DNA of 64,000 bases. Origin: a virus. Position numbers and translations under genes: made by a program. The stretch covers positions 1 to 64,000 of the IMG/VR virus record IMGVR_UViG_3300027759_000070, one strand, 5' to 3'. The notes beneath the pieces were generated by a model. That model worked only from the letters and a program-made list of their open reading frames with translations. It was not told the DNA's origin and made no database searches. Position 1 is the stretch's first letter. Every line of letters starts with the position of its first letter. Positions 39,605 to 48,645 of the stretch are shown here, in pieces.

Positions 39605-40596
39605 TATTTTTCTAACTGTTCTTTAATCCACCAGTATACACTACTCAATCCCTTTTGTAAAGGGTAATTTGGCTTCCAGTTTAACTTCTTGAAAATCAAC
39701 TCATTGTCGGAATTTCTGCCGCGAACACCAAGGGGTCCACTGATATGCTTTTTAACTAAATTTTTACTTTCCATCGAAGCCGCAATATCAACAAGTTGAT
39801 TTATGGTAACCATCTCGTCCGAACCGATATTTACTGGACCAGTAAAATCAGATTCCATTAGTCTTCTTACTCCTTCAATACATTCGTCAATATACAGAAA
39901 TGATCTGGTCTGTTTCCCATCACCCCATATTTCGATTTCTCCTCCATCTTTTGCCATTAATACTTTTCTGCAAATAGCTGCTGGTGCCTTTTCTTTTCCA
40001 CCGTTCCAAGTTCCCATAGGACCAAAAATATTATGGAAGCGAGCAATACGGACATTCATTCCAAAATTTCTTGCATATGCCAAATAAAGTCTTTCGCTGA
40101 AAAGCTTTTCCCATCCATATTCACTATCTGGTGCAGCAGGATATGCAGACTCTTCTGAGCACTTTGGATTATTCGGATCTTCTTGGTTGTATGCTGGGTA
40201 CATACAGGCACTGCTCGAATAGAACACTTTCTTTACATTAAATTGTTTACAGAGTTCAGCGATGTTCAAATTAATTTGAGCCGAATTATGCATCAAAACA
40301 GCATCATTATCACCACTAAAGATGTATCCAGCCCCACCCATGTCTGCTGCTAATTGATATACTTCATCAAATGCGTTTTCTTTTTCATCCAAACTGTGTT
40401 GACCGGGTGCCATCATTAGCAATGAACATTTATTATAATCCGTTAAATCCGCAATCACAAAGTCATCCGCAGATGTTTTCGAATATTCTGGATACTTTAA
40501 ATCCGCAGCACGAACCCAATATCCTTCAGACTTTAAACGATTGACCAAATGATTTCCGATAAATCCCCCTGCTCCTAGTACTAATGCTTTTTTCAT
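39604..40596 (-). CDS. GDP-mannose 3,5-epimerase-like enzyme
   Basis: The protein has 330 residues, an extended SDR. GAGGFIGNH is the NAD site, SSSACMYP the catalytic strand, and YGWEK holds the Tyr/Lys pair. The blocks RFHNIFGPMGTWNGGKEKAPAAICRK, WGDGKQTRSFLYIDEC, PVNIGSDEMVTINQL and GPLGVRGRNSDN match plant-type GDP-mannose 3,5-epimerase closely. That enzyme makes GDP-L-galactose and GDP-L-gulose. A phage glycan containing L-galactose is a reasonable inference. It is the second-last gene of the operon. Confidence 0.88.
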   Translation of the reverse strand: MKKALVLGAGGFIGNHLVNRLKSEGYWVRAADLKYPEYSKTSADDFVIADLTDYNKCSLLMMAPGQHSLDEKENAFDEVYQLAADMGGAGYIFSGDNDAVLMHNSAQINLNIAELCKQFNVKKVFYSSSACMYPAYNQEDPNNPKCSEESAYPAAPDSEYGWEKLFSERLYLAYARNFGMNVRIARFHNIFGPMGTWNGGKEKAPAAICRKVLMAKDGGEIEIWGDGKQTRSFLYIDECIEGVRRLMESDFTGPVNIGSDEMVTINQLVDIAASMESKNLVKKHISGPLGVRGRNSDNELIFKKLNWKPNYPLQKGLSSVYWWIKEQLEK

Positions 40597-40598
40597 AT

Positions 40599-41309
40599 TT
40601 AAATATTTTTTATAAAAATTCTATTGTGTCCAACACATGATAATTCTTCGTAATTCTTGTCAGTTTCCATATGATCCTTTATGGCATCACAAACCTCTTT
40701 ATGTCCCCTAAATATAGGCAATCCACCAAGATCCTTATAACATGATGCATCATCAAACACTATAACTCCTTTGTTTTTTGTTATTTCTTTAGCTAAAGCT
40801 ATATCAGAAACTACCGTATCATAATCATGACCACCATCTACATAAATTAGATCAATAGGCCCAATTTTCTTAATTTCATCTTTTATAGAATTATCCGTAG
40901 AAAATCCTCGTATTATTTGTTTATCTAAATCAAATGGCAAAGAAAACTTATCAAATAATCCTTTAACTAATTTAGGATAATCAACTTTATCATATGTTGA
41001 ATATTTGTCTCCTGCATCAGATAATGGAGAAACCCCGTATATTGACGCATTTTTATTGTATTTTTTATTTAAAAATGTTATTAGATTCAATATCTGTCCT
41101 TTAAAAACTCCTATTTCTAGAAATGTAAATACGGAAGGCATTTCTTTTACTAATTCTCTCCACATTACATAATGTGCATCATCAACAAACCCATAAGAAT
41201 TCTGTTTAACATACTCTCTTATTAATTTTAATTTATCGTCACTCCTATATTCGGAATTACACAAATTATACAAATCTACTTCGTTTTTATTTTTAAAAAA
41301 TTCAAACAT
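40599..41309 (-). CDS. Class I SAM methyltransferase (Methyltransf_24-like)
   Basis: The protein has 236 residues from the ATG at 41309, 4 nt after the previous stop; an upstream TTG at 41321 would overlap that gene. FTFLEIGVFKGQILN is the SAM-binding motif I, and PIDLIYVDGGHDYDTVVSDI with GVIVFDDAS the later acidic strands, as in cephalosporin-hydroxylase-like and Methyltransf_24 families found in sugar clusters. The substrate is probably a sugar or glycan hydroxyl. Confidence 0.75.
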   Translation of the reverse strand: MFEFFKNKNEVDLYNLCNSEYRSDDKLKLIREYVKQNSYGFVDDAHYVMWRELVKEMPSVFTFLEIGVFKGQILNLITFLNKKYNKNASIYGVSPLSDAGDKYSTYDKVDYPKLVKGLFDKFSLPFDLDKQIIRGFSTDNSIKDEIKKIGPIDLIYVDGGHDYDTVVSDIALAKEITKNKGVIVFDDASCYKDLGGLPIFRGHKEVCDAIKDHMETDKNYEELSCVGHNRIFIKNI

Positions 41310-41313
41310 AATA

Positions 41314-41907
41314 CTAGTCAATACAATTTTTAATGATTTCTGTATACTCTGCGTCTTTTGTGATTAACTTTTCGTATCGTTCTTTTGAAATATATTTTGG
41401 ATTTATCCACCAATCTTCAAATGGATTTCCAGACAGATGTACATTATCTCCTACCAAAACATATCCTAAACTACTTAAAAATTCTCTTTGAGGAATTTTT
41501 TCTGAAAGTTCGTATCCTCTGTAAGAATCATGTTCTATAGTCAAAACTTTAAATTCCCTACCAGAAGAAAATACGTTTTTTAACGTCCGCACTCTCGTAT
41601 TATCTCCTTCCAAATCAATAGTCAAATAATCAATTACAGCAGGAAAACCATTATCATCAAATAATTTTTTATAGTCTATATTTAGAGCATCATTACAAAC
41701 AAATTTAGTCTTTCTCTTTTGCCATTCTTTTGACAAATCGGTTATATCTAAAGATAATCCATCCCATCCTTCGTTTTCTAATTTTAATGTGTTGTTTATA
41801 TTGTCTGGAACCCAGCATCCAATATCTACAAAAAACTTTTTATCATCAGTTTTTACCAAATACGAAACAAATATATCTTGACCAGCTTGTGAAAAACTAT
41901 CACTCAT
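41314..41907 (-). CDS. FkbM-type methyltransferase
   Basis: The protein has 197 residues. SQAGQDIFVSYL, KKFFVDIGCWVPDNINNT (motif I), GWDGLSLDIT, DYLTIDLEGDNTRVRTLK and KVLTIEHD fit the FkbM family of O-methyltransferases. It probably caps or decorates sugars made by the operon. Overlaps and short gaps of at most 6 nt on both sides show operon membership. Confidence 0.8.
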   Translation of the reverse strand: MSDSFSQAGQDIFVSYLVKTDDKKFFVDIGCWVPDNINNTLKLENEGWDGLSLDITDLSKEWQKRKTKFVCNDALNIDYKKLFDDNGFPAVIDYLTIDLEGDNTRVRTLKNVFSSGREFKVLTIEHDSYRGYELSEKIPQREFLSSLGYVLVGDNVHLSGNPFEDWWINPKYISKERYEKLITKDAEYTEIIKNCID

Positions 41908-41913
41908 ATCAAT

Positions 41914-42675
41914 TTACTTAATTAGATATTTTGCATTTTCAATACAAATTTGTTTATTATCATAATGATGAGTTACACAATTATAAGTTTGAACCACTTT
42001 GTAATTGTGTTTAAAAAATATCCAATTATTTGCAGTTTGTTCACAACAATGCCAAATTTTAGAATTTACGTCAGTAACATCAGAAATATCAACATTCACC
42101 ATAGAATCACAAACAGATCTTAATTCTAATTCTGGATAATCATGTGGTATTCCAAGAACACCTAAATTATAAATTGGTATATCTGTTCTTCCAATAGTAT
42201 TTTGTGCTACCTTTATTTCACCCATCAAAGGATTTCCTTCCTGTATTCTTCTTTCGTATTTCCATACAAAAACTTCATTAGGATTTGGTTCTGGTAAAGC
42301 ATCATGAAATATCAAATCATTATCAATCTTTACAGTAAATTCTGTACTACTTTTTGCATAATAAATAAAATCGGTTAATACATCAAAACAATATTTTAAT
42401 CCATTGGTATACTTTTTAAACATTGGAATAATGTCATGATATCTTACTCGATCTTGATCAATGTTGTATTTAAACATTTTTTCTTTCAGATACTCTATAT
42501 CATCTGTGTATATGTCTAAAATTCTTTTTGGGTTTTTATCCACAAATGTAGCATAAGATGCGGCAGAATATTCAAATATATAGTTCTTATTCCCATATAC
42601 ATCCTTTGCCCAAGATCTTCCAATCTCTGCTAATTTGTTTATGTCGTAATTATAAGTTAATGCAATTGTTTTCAT
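41914..42675 (-). CDS. Putative glycosyltransferase with DND motif
   Basis: The protein has 253 residues. TEFTVKIDNDLIFHD holds a D-N-D that could serve as the DxD metal and sugar-nucleotide site of a GT-A fold; IPIYNLGVLGIPHDYP and NWIFFKHNYKVVQTYNCVTHHY resemble the acceptor parts of small phage glycosyltransferases. The family number is uncertain. It lies between two FkbM genes. Confidence 0.6.
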   Translation of the reverse strand: MKTIALTYNYDINKLAEIGRSWAKDVYGNKNYIFEYSAASYATFVDKNPKRILDIYTDDIEYLKEKMFKYNIDQDRVRYHDIIPMFKKYTNGLKYCFDVLTDFIYYAKSSTEFTVKIDNDLIFHDALPEPNPNEVFVWKYERRIQEGNPLMGEIKVAQNTIGRTDIPIYNLGVLGIPHDYPELELRSVCDSMVNVDISDVTDVNSKIWHCCEQTANNWIFFKHNYKVVQTYNCVTHHYDNKQICIENAKYLIK

Positions 42676-42676
42676 T

Positions 42677-43291
42677 TTATTTTTTAATGTAAAATCCGTC
42701 TCCCCAAGATACCCCAGCCCAATCTTGTTCTACTAATTCAAATCCATATGCTCCCAAAAAATTATTTAATTCATTTACAGATGGAGCATCTTTATAAACC
42801 ATTTCTTTGTGTTCTGTGTTTCTGTTTATTTCACACATAATATAATCGATATGATTTAAAGTTTTTTCAGAACCTTTCAAAACTTCCAACTCATATCCTT
42901 GGACATCAATGTTTAAAAAATTATAAAATGTGTAATTAAAATCATCTAATCGTTTCATTTCGACAATTTCTTTATTACTAAATCTTGTAGTACCCCAATC
43001 TAAATTAAAATTGGGTTCCAATATAGACGAACATCCACAAGCATCAACATCCTCTATAAACATTTCTATAGATTTTGTTTCATTTCCTAATGCACAATTA
43101 TGCAAAATAGCATCAGATATTTTACTTCTTAAAACGTCAAAAGTTTTTTTAACTGGTTCAAAATAAACAAGATTTGATACATTTAAATTTTTGTATAATT
43201 CATGTTCTCCTCCATGATGGGCACCAATATGAATTATTCCATTTATTTTTAAGTTATATTTCTGATTAATCTGTGCTAAATCCAATATCAT
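42677..43291 (-). CDS. FkbM-type methyltransferase
   Basis: The protein has 204 residues. GIIHIGAHHGGEHELYKNL is motif I, followed by LVYFEPVKKTFDVL, LHNCALGNE, FLNIDVQGYELEVLKGSEKTLN and DYIMCEINR, the full FkbM pattern. It overlaps the upstream gene by 4 nt. Confidence 0.85.
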   Translation of the reverse strand: MILDLAQINQKYNLKINGIIHIGAHHGGEHELYKNLNVSNLVYFEPVKKTFDVLRSKISDAILHNCALGNETKSIEMFIEDVDACGCSSILEPNFNLDWGTTRFSNKEIVEMKRLDDFNYTFYNFLNIDVQGYELEVLKGSEKTLNHIDYIMCEINRNTEHKEMVYKDAPSVNELNNFLGAYGFELVEQDWAGVSWGDGFYIKK

Positions 43292-43986
43292 ATTGTACCT
43301 CTAATATCTTTATTAATCCCGTATTCCTGTAGTAATGGATTTAATTCGTCTGGATATTCTGATGTATTCCATTTACCTTTGACCAAAGCTGTTGCTATAT
43401 ACGGATAAACGTCCGAATCATAATGATTCTGTCCTCTTTTTGATTCGTTGTCATAATGATATAGTCCTTTTAAATTTAGCTCTATGCATTTTTGTACATA
43501 AGTTTCGTTCTCAAACCATTTCGAAGCCTTTACCTCTTTATATAGTTTTATAAAATCTGATGTTCTCCATATAGTAGGTTGCATCGAAAATATGTTTTGA
43601 TTATCAGACTCAATCTCATACAAAGTATTTGAAAGCTGAATCTTATTCAAAGCTCCAGACTTTATCAACCTGATAAATGAATATTCTGGATTTTCTTTTA
43701 AAAATTCTTTATACTCATTCAACTTATCTTCGTTTACCTTATTATACAAAACAAAATCTTCTTGTAGATATATAAAAAATTCTGGGTTTATGTCTTCTAA
43801 AGTTTGAACCCATGTTTGCCAATAAGGTTGAGAATTTTTGTAAATATAAATGTTTTTATATTTTTTATCATTATGGGGAACATCAGATAATAGATATAAT
43901 CGGTATGAACAAAATTTTTTGTTTTGTTCATAAAACATATCCCATACATCAGACGTATTACTATTGGTATAACATACTTGTATCAT
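43288..43986 (-). CDS. Putative glycosyltransferase
   Basis: The protein has 232 residues from the ATG at 43986, which forms an ATGA overlap with the GDPD-like gene. PEFFIYLQEDFVLYNKV recalls the aspartate-containing strand of GT-A enzymes, and SMQPTIWRTSDFIKLYKEV with WFENETYVQKC occurs in uncharacterised capsule-type glycosyltransferases. The assignment rests on these strands and on the neighbourhood. Confidence 0.5.
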   Translation of the reverse strand: MIQVCYTNSNTSDVWDMFYEQNKKFCSYRLYLLSDVPHNDKKYKNIYIYKNSQPYWQTWVQTLEDINPEFFIYLQEDFVLYNKVNEDKLNEYKEFLKENPEYSFIRLIKSGALNKIQLSNTLYEIESDNQNIFSMQPTIWRTSDFIKLYKEVKASKWFENETYVQKCIELNLKGLYHYDNESKRGQNHYDSDVYPYIATALVKGKWNTSEYPDELNPLLQEYGINKDIRGTI

Positions 43987-44402
43987 AAATAATCTACACA
44001 AACTCCGTAACAGTTGTAATTTTTACTTTTCCAATCTTTATCAAAATCTACTATAATTGATCTATCAACAACATCTTTATTAGGATATGTCCATATATAT
44101 CCAGATGATGTTAATGTACAATCATCTTCTTGATGCCAAAAACAATTTTTAATGTTATATTTCAACATGTAATGCAATGCATCTAAATTCTTTGCGTGGC
44201 ACCACAACCCATACTTTTGAAGGAATTCGTGATTAACAATATATGTTGGTTTGTCATGTCCCAAAATAATAAGTCCATCTTGAAACCAAACATCAATTTC
44301 TACTTCAATGTTTTTATCAAGCAATGAACTGATGTGATTTGGGTTATTTTCTAAATATTCGTTAGTACCACTAACATTTCCTCTATGAGATATTATCAAC
44401 AT
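43983..44402 (-). CDS. Short glycerophosphodiester phosphodiesterase-like protein
   Basis: The protein has 139 residues, about half the length of a full GDPD. The first strands fit the family: IISHRGN, ENNPNHI, IEVEIDVWFQDG and LGHD (His, then Glu/Asp metal ligands, then the second His). The second half of the TIM barrel appears shortened. It could cleave a phosphodiester in a teichoic-acid-like or phospholipid-linked glycan. Overlaps of 4 and 20 nt bind it into the operon. Confidence 0.65.
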   Translation of the reverse strand: MLIISHRGNVSGTNEYLENNPNHISSLLDKNIEVEIDVWFQDGLIILGHDKPTYIVNHEFLQKYGLWCHAKNLDALHYMLKYNIKNCFWHQEDDCTLTSSGYIWTYPNKDVVDRSIIVDFDKDWKSKNYNCYGVCVDYL

Positions 44403-45030
44403 AATCTTTATTGACTGCTAATATGTCTCCTTCTCCATATGGATGGGGGCATGGAATGAATTCAACTTTAAAATTATTTTGTGTTAAAAATTCTTCCAGA
44501 TCTGTTTTTAATATATGACCCTCATAATAAGGAGAAACCGATGCTTCACAATGGATGAATTTTACATTTTTTAGGAAATCCCCCATACCTTTCAAAGCCA
44601 AAAGCTCGACACCCTGCGTATCCATCCACAATACATCAACAGATTCTATATTGTTTTCTATTAACCATTCATCTAATCTTACACAATCTACTGATATCTT
44701 TTTACAGTCTTGTGTACTGGCAAAAGGAACATCTATTGGTTTTAATAATGATGAGGCACCGATATTTCCTAAAGTCAAATAAAAATCTAATTGTCCCTTT
44801 ACGTCACCTACAGCAAATTGATACACATAAACATTTGGACATGTTTTTGATTTTTTTTCACATATATCAAACTGACTTGGATTCGGCTCAAATGCATGTA
44901 TGGTCGAAGTTGGAAAAGTTTTAGAGAATTCTATGCTTTGATCTAAATCCCTAGATCCAACATCCAATATTATTTTTGGATTTATTCCCCCATGAGAATT
45001 TATAAATGATATGAAGTTATCTATTAGCAT
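44383..45030 (-). CDS. FkbM-type methyltransferase
   Basis: The protein has 215 residues. KIILDVGSRDLDQSIEFSKTF (motif I), IHAFEPNPSQFDIC, VYQFAVGDVKGQLDFYL, SVDVLWMDTQGVELLALKGMGDFL and FIHCEASVSPYYEG make this a clear FkbM enzyme. It overlaps the RuBisCO-like gene by 7 nt, so the two are translated together. Confidence 0.85.
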   Translation of the reverse strand: MLIDNFISFINSHGGINPKIILDVGSRDLDQSIEFSKTFPTSTIHAFEPNPSQFDICEKKSKTCPNVYVYQFAVGDVKGQLDFYLTLGNIGASSLLKPIDVPFASTQDCKKISVDCVRLDEWLIENNIESVDVLWMDTQGVELLALKGMGDFLKNVKFIHCEASVSPYYEGHILKTDLEEFLTQNNFKVEFIPCPHPYGEGDILAVNKDYVDNIS

Positions 45031-46214
45031 TTAATTACACCCCATTTTTCTATAGCTTGATGATATTCATCACCATACTCTTTATCTATGCTCTGTCTCA
45101 TAGATTTTGCTCCAGCTAATGTTCCATTTGGATGTCCATGAATACCACCACCAACATTAGCCATATAATCAACACCTAATCGGCTATTAACCATTTCTGT
45201 CAGCCCAGCATTGAATCCACAGCTTATAGCTGGCATTACATTTAATTCCGTAAGAATCTTACAAGAATCAATTACTTCCTGTTCGTCCCACTTATAATAC
45301 CCTCCAATCATACCAGCATGTATGAAATCCACGCCACTTAATCCTGCAATCTTACAAATTACTCTCCAATCAATATGGAATGCATGGGATTTGTTTGTAA
45401 AAATTTTGTCTCCACTTTTTTGGAAGTGAATGAAAATCGGCAAGTCCAATTCTCTAATTGATCTGTACACACCTAACCCACACCAAAAATTAACATGAAC
45501 AGAATTCCCCCCTAAAGAATGTACTAGTTTTACTCTTTCCAAAATCTTGTCTGGGTCACAATGAATTGATACCGAATAAATTACATTCTTATCTTTTAAA
45601 TAATCCATTATCAAAGGGACACGTTCTTCAAGAGGACACAAGTCAAACTCAGACATAATTTCGTCCTCCTTAATAAAGTTGACACCACCATCAACTAATT
45701 CTTTCACCATTTCTAATAAAACTTGGGGTGTTACACCAATTTTAGGTTTAACTATTGCTCCTAATACTGGTTTATCGTATGAATTTACAAACTTCCTAAT
45801 TCCAGATATTCCATACTTTGGCCCTTTGAATTCAGATAAAATAGAATCAGGAAATTCTATGTCTAATACATGACATTGGTCAACTACATCAATATCCAGT
45901 TGCCCACCCATTAAATTTACTAGCAAATGAGATATTCCGTTGTTTTTAAAGTTGATGTTTACGGTTGGGAACGCAATATCGACAATACCTTCAACTCTAG
46001 ATTCTAGATTTTTTTTATCATCCAAAATGATACAAGAATATTTTTCAAACAATTCTTCGGTTTCCCATTTGTTTCGTACTTTAGGATTTCCTACAGACTG
46101 TCCAATCGCCAATGCCCATGCGGCATCATTTAAATTTGTTGTTGACTTTATGTAGTACTTAACAATCAAATAATCATCTTTGTTTATATCTTCTAATTTT
46201 TTATAGATGTTCAT
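45024..46214 (-). CDS. RuBisCO-like protein (RuBisCO superfamily, form IV type)
   Basis: The protein has 396 residues, near the usual length. By spinach numbering: N123 = N100, K175 = K156 and K177 = K158 (VKPKIG), the carbamate Lys201 with metal ligands D203 and E204 = K182, D184, E185 (NFIKEDE), H294 = H263 (FIHF), H327 = H299 (FIHAG), S379 = S331 (ISCG), and the phosphate glycines 355-357 in NVGGGIHGHPNGTLAGA. Loop-6 Lys334 is Y306 and Arg295 is F264. Metal-site chemistry on an enolised sugar phosphate should remain, but CO2 fixation should not. Known RuBisCO-like proteins act as enolases, isomerases or decarboxylases (for example in methionine salvage or apiose catabolism). It sits in a glycan operon and has a late-type box 6 nt upstream. 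Confidence 0.93.
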   Translation of the reverse strand: MNIYKKLEDINKDDYLIVKYYIKSTTNLNDAAWALAIGQSVGNPKVRNKWETEELFEKYSCIILDDKKNLESRVEGIVDIAFPTVNINFKNNGISHLLVNLMGGQLDIDVVDQCHVLDIEFPDSILSEFKGPKYGISGIRKFVNSYDKPVLGAIVKPKIGVTPQVLLEMVKELVDGGVNFIKEDEIMSEFDLCPLEERVPLIMDYLKDKNVIYSVSIHCDPDKILERVKLVHSLGGNSVHVNFWCGLGVYRSIRELDLPIFIHFQKSGDKIFTNKSHAFHIDWRVICKIAGLSGVDFIHAGMIGGYYKWDEQEVIDSCKILTELNVMPAISCGFNAGLTEMVNSRLGVDYMANVGGGIHGHPNGTLAGAKSMRQSIDKEYGDEYHQAIEKWGVIKC

Positions 46215-46220
46215 TGAACT

Positions 46221-46226
46221 TATTTA
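46221..46226 (-). promoter_or_regulatory. Late promoter box TAAATA inside the glycan operon
   Basis: The box ends 6 nt before the ATG at 46214, in the only intergenic gap of more than 10 nt in the operon. Confidence 0.6.
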
Positions 46227-46250
46227 AAATTTAATTTAGTAAAATCAAGA

Positions 46251-46571
46251 TTAAATTAAAATTTTATCCCCAACAACACTAGGAGTTTTAACTACACACA
46301 AATAACAGTCTTCTAGGAAGACTGGATCAGCTATTTCATTTGGAAAAATCACAAATACATCCCCAGAATTTAATTCTTGACCTTGTATAGTCATTTTTCC
46401 AGAGATTAAAAAATTAATTTCTGTTAATTTTTCGTGATAATGTGCTTCCCAAAATTCTCCTTTTTTATGAACTTTATACCCTACTTCAAAATCTTGGGTT
46501 TTGTAACAACTAGGTTCAAAATTTCCCACAAACCATCCACCCTTATAATCTTCGATTTTTGTTATTTTCAT
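46251..46571 (-). CDS. Cupin-domain protein
   Basis: The protein has 106 residues. WEAHYHEKLTEINFLISGKMTIQGQELNSGDVFVIFPNEIADPVF is a single cupin barrel with His residues and Glu (HYH...E) for a metal, and G(X)5-type second motif. Small cupins in sugar clusters are often sugar isomerases or epimerases, or regulators; the reaction here is unknown. Its start overlaps the upstream gene as ATGA. Confidence 0.8.
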   Translation of the reverse strand: MKITKIEDYKGGWFVGNFEPSCYKTQDFEVGYKVHKKGEFWEAHYHEKLTEINFLISGKMTIQGQELNSGDVFVIFPNEIADPVFLEDCYLCVVKTPSVVGDKILI

Positions 46572-47326
46572 AAAATAAACTTACACTTTTCTAATAAATT
46601 CTTTTTATATAAATGGTATTTATATATGTAATGATGATTTAAAATACATAAGATATTACCAATTACTAGATTAGTAGATCTTTCATTTATTGGTTTTAAT
46701 ATCTCATTACTAAATTCGTTATGTGTATTTGATATAGGCCAACCTTCAACAAAAAGTTTTTTAAAATAATCACTATCATCCATCAAGTATTCAAAAAGAT
46801 CATCATATAATTCACAAATAAGTTTTATATTTTCATAAGAAGAATAAAACCAATGTTCAGTCATACCAGAATTTAATTGATTCCATGTCTTACAGTATAC
46901 TAAATTTGTGTCAATATTTTCTTCAAAATTTAAAACACAAAGATGATCCTGTGGAGCATTATATATTCCGTGCCAATTGAATACATCAAACCTACAAATT
47001 ATTACACAATCATATTTGTCTTGTATAAAATCAAAACATTGTTTTCTAGAATAAGTGTAACTAAACAGTTTATATAATGATGTTCCTCCAGATTCTAGTT
47101 TTTCTGGATTAAACATTTTTATTTCTTCGCTGAAATCTTTTTGTACTTCAAATTTATGATTTACTGGTTTATACTTTTTTAGTATATCATTTATTATTTC
47201 AGTATTAGTCTCCCATGCGTGTATGTACACATCCACATCATATTTTGATAATATATGATCGTTTAATATCTCAAATGATCTAGAATAATCATTGGTCAGA
47301 CCACATATACATAACGCAATTTTCAT
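46568..47326 (-). CDS. Putative glycosyltransferase
   Basis: The protein has 252 residues. It starts MKIALCICGLTNDYSRSFEIL, and DCVIICRFDVFNWHGIYN has an R-F-D strand like the DxD site of uncharacterised capsule glycosyltransferases; TEHWFYSSYENIKLICELYD is also seen in such proteins. The assignment is by pattern and neighbourhood only. Confidence 0.55.
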   Translation of the reverse strand: MKIALCICGLTNDYSRSFEILNDHILSKYDVDVYIHAWETNTEIINDILKKYKPVNHKFEVQKDFSEEIKMFNPEKLESGGTSLYKLFSYTYSRKQCFDFIQDKYDCVIICRFDVFNWHGIYNAPQDHLCVLNFEENIDTNLVYCKTWNQLNSGMTEHWFYSSYENIKLICELYDDLFEYLMDDSDYFKKLFVEGWPISNTHNEFSNEILKPINERSTNLVIGNILCILNHHYIYKYHLYKKNLLEKCKFIL

Positions 47327-48049
47327 TTATAACAAAATGTATTTATTTAAATCTTCGGGGGTTCCTATAGGGAAATGCAAATTAAAATAATAGGGATGAA
47401 TTTTTTTATTATTTTTAATCAAATAATTATAAGTAGGTGCTACATAAAATTCATTATTATATCTTTCATTATTTTCTATCATAATTTTTGCAGAATCTAC
47501 GAAAAGTGATCCGTGTTTCCAAAAGTGGAACCCATTAGTAGCTATGTTGCTTATAACAACTTTTTCTTTAACATCGACTATTTCAAAGTTATCATTTAGT
47601 TTGACATAACTATTTTTATTTGAAACTGAATTAAACACACCTAAAATTCCATCACTATTATTGCGATTGGAATATTTTATGATCGTATTTATATTTAAAT
47701 CTTCTGTTATTTGATCACAGTTTGTTATTACCAAAGGAGTTTCATTATCAATTAAGTGCTGAGATAACAAGCAAGTACAAGCAGATCCTTCTGTTAGATA
47801 ATCTATTGATATAATTTCAAAATTTACATTCAATCTTTTGCATATGCTTTGTAAATTATGAATTGGTAATTCCTTTCTAGTTATAAAAATAAACCTAGTA
47901 TTTTTGAGTTGATTATTATTCTCTATAACACGTTCTATCATTGGCTTCCCATTTACATCTATAAATGGTTTAAATTCATTTGGATGTGTTTTTTGGAACC
48001 TTGATCCTAAACCAGCCATAGGTATCAATATGTTTAAATTTTCATTCAT
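47327..48049 (-). CDS. Sugar-phosphate nucleotidyltransferase
   Basis: The protein has 240 residues. NILIPMAGLGSRFQKTHPNEFKPFIDVNGKPMIERVIEN is the nucleotide-binding signature (G-x-G-x-R and the K-P Lys) of NTP transferases that make NDP-sugars. TPLVITNCDQI holds the metal Asp, and GFHFWKHGSLF with NEFYVAPTYNYLI completes the fold. It probably activates a sugar for the operon's transferases. The sugar and nucleotide cannot be read from the sequence. Confidence 0.85.
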   Translation of the reverse strand: MNENLNILIPMAGLGSRFQKTHPNEFKPFIDVNGKPMIERVIENNNQLKNTRFIFITRKELPIHNLQSICKRLNVNFEIISIDYLTEGSACTCLLSQHLIDNETPLVITNCDQITEDLNINTIIKYSNRNNSDGILGVFNSVSNKNSYVKLNDNFEIVDVKEKVVISNIATNGFHFWKHGSLFVDSAKIMIENNERYNNEFYVAPTYNYLIKNNKKIHPYYFNLHFPIGTPEDLNKYILL

Positions 48050-48645
48050 AATTTATAGCAATCGTGTTTTTTATATTCGCTTATTCTTGTGTTGTATTTT
48101 ATCCAATGTAGATCATTGTTGTCGTTTAAATCATTTAATATAAAATTAACAGGAACACCATCTAAGTAATTATAAAATCTTCTAGTTAAAATTTGTTCCA
48201 CAAAATCAGTAGTTCTTACATCATCAATTTCCCATAATTTTATTAGATCTTCCGTTTTGGCAGACATAAAATAATCAATAAAATATTTTCCTGATTGTGG
48301 GCTACCCACATGTTGTCCTATAAAATTAAATTTATGAAAATCTATTATCTTCATAAATTCATTAAAATTAGTAGGAATCAAGTCGTTTCTTAATTTTAAA
48401 ATATATTCGTATCCCTTTTCTTTGCAAAGATATAATCCATTTAAGCTACATACTTTTTGATAGTAAAAAAGATGAGGACCAGCTTCTATTGGAGGTTCAT
48501 TAAACAAAACAATATCATTACTGTGGTATTTCTGCTCATCACCTTTCCATGTAGAAAAAATTAAATTAAACCCAGAAAATGCTTTTTTAATTTCTGGAAT
48601 ATTTGTGCTTTTTCCTGTAATTAAAATTACAAAATTAAAATTCAC
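48046..48645 (-). CDS. WavE-like glycosyltransferase, GTG start
   Basis: The protein has 199 residues when started at the GTG at 48645, which overlaps the stop of the upstream gene by 11 nt; no ATG lies nearby. FVILITGKSTN, then LIFSTWKGDE, GLYLCKEKGYEYILKLRNDLIPTN and FFIDYFMSAKTEDL-like parts match the WavE family of lipopolysaccharide core biosynthesis. It probably adds a sugar. Confidence 0.7.
   Translation of the reverse strand: MNFNFVILITGKSTNIPEIKKAFSGFNLIFSTWKGDEQKYHSNDIVLFNEPPIEAGPHLFYYQKVCSLNGLYLCKEKGYEYILKLRNDLIPTNFNEFMKIIDFHKFNFIGQHVGSPQSGKYFIDYFMSAKTEDLIKLWEIDDVRTTDFVEQILTRRFYNYLDGVPVNFILNDLNDNNDLHWIKYNTRISEYKKHDCYKL

Noticed and set aside
45024-46214. Reading the RuBisCO superfamily gene as a carbon-fixing enzyme
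   Set aside because: Loop-6 Lys334 is Tyr and Arg295 is Phe, and no phosphoribulokinase or Calvin-cycle gene lies nearby; only a RuBisCO-like role is supported.
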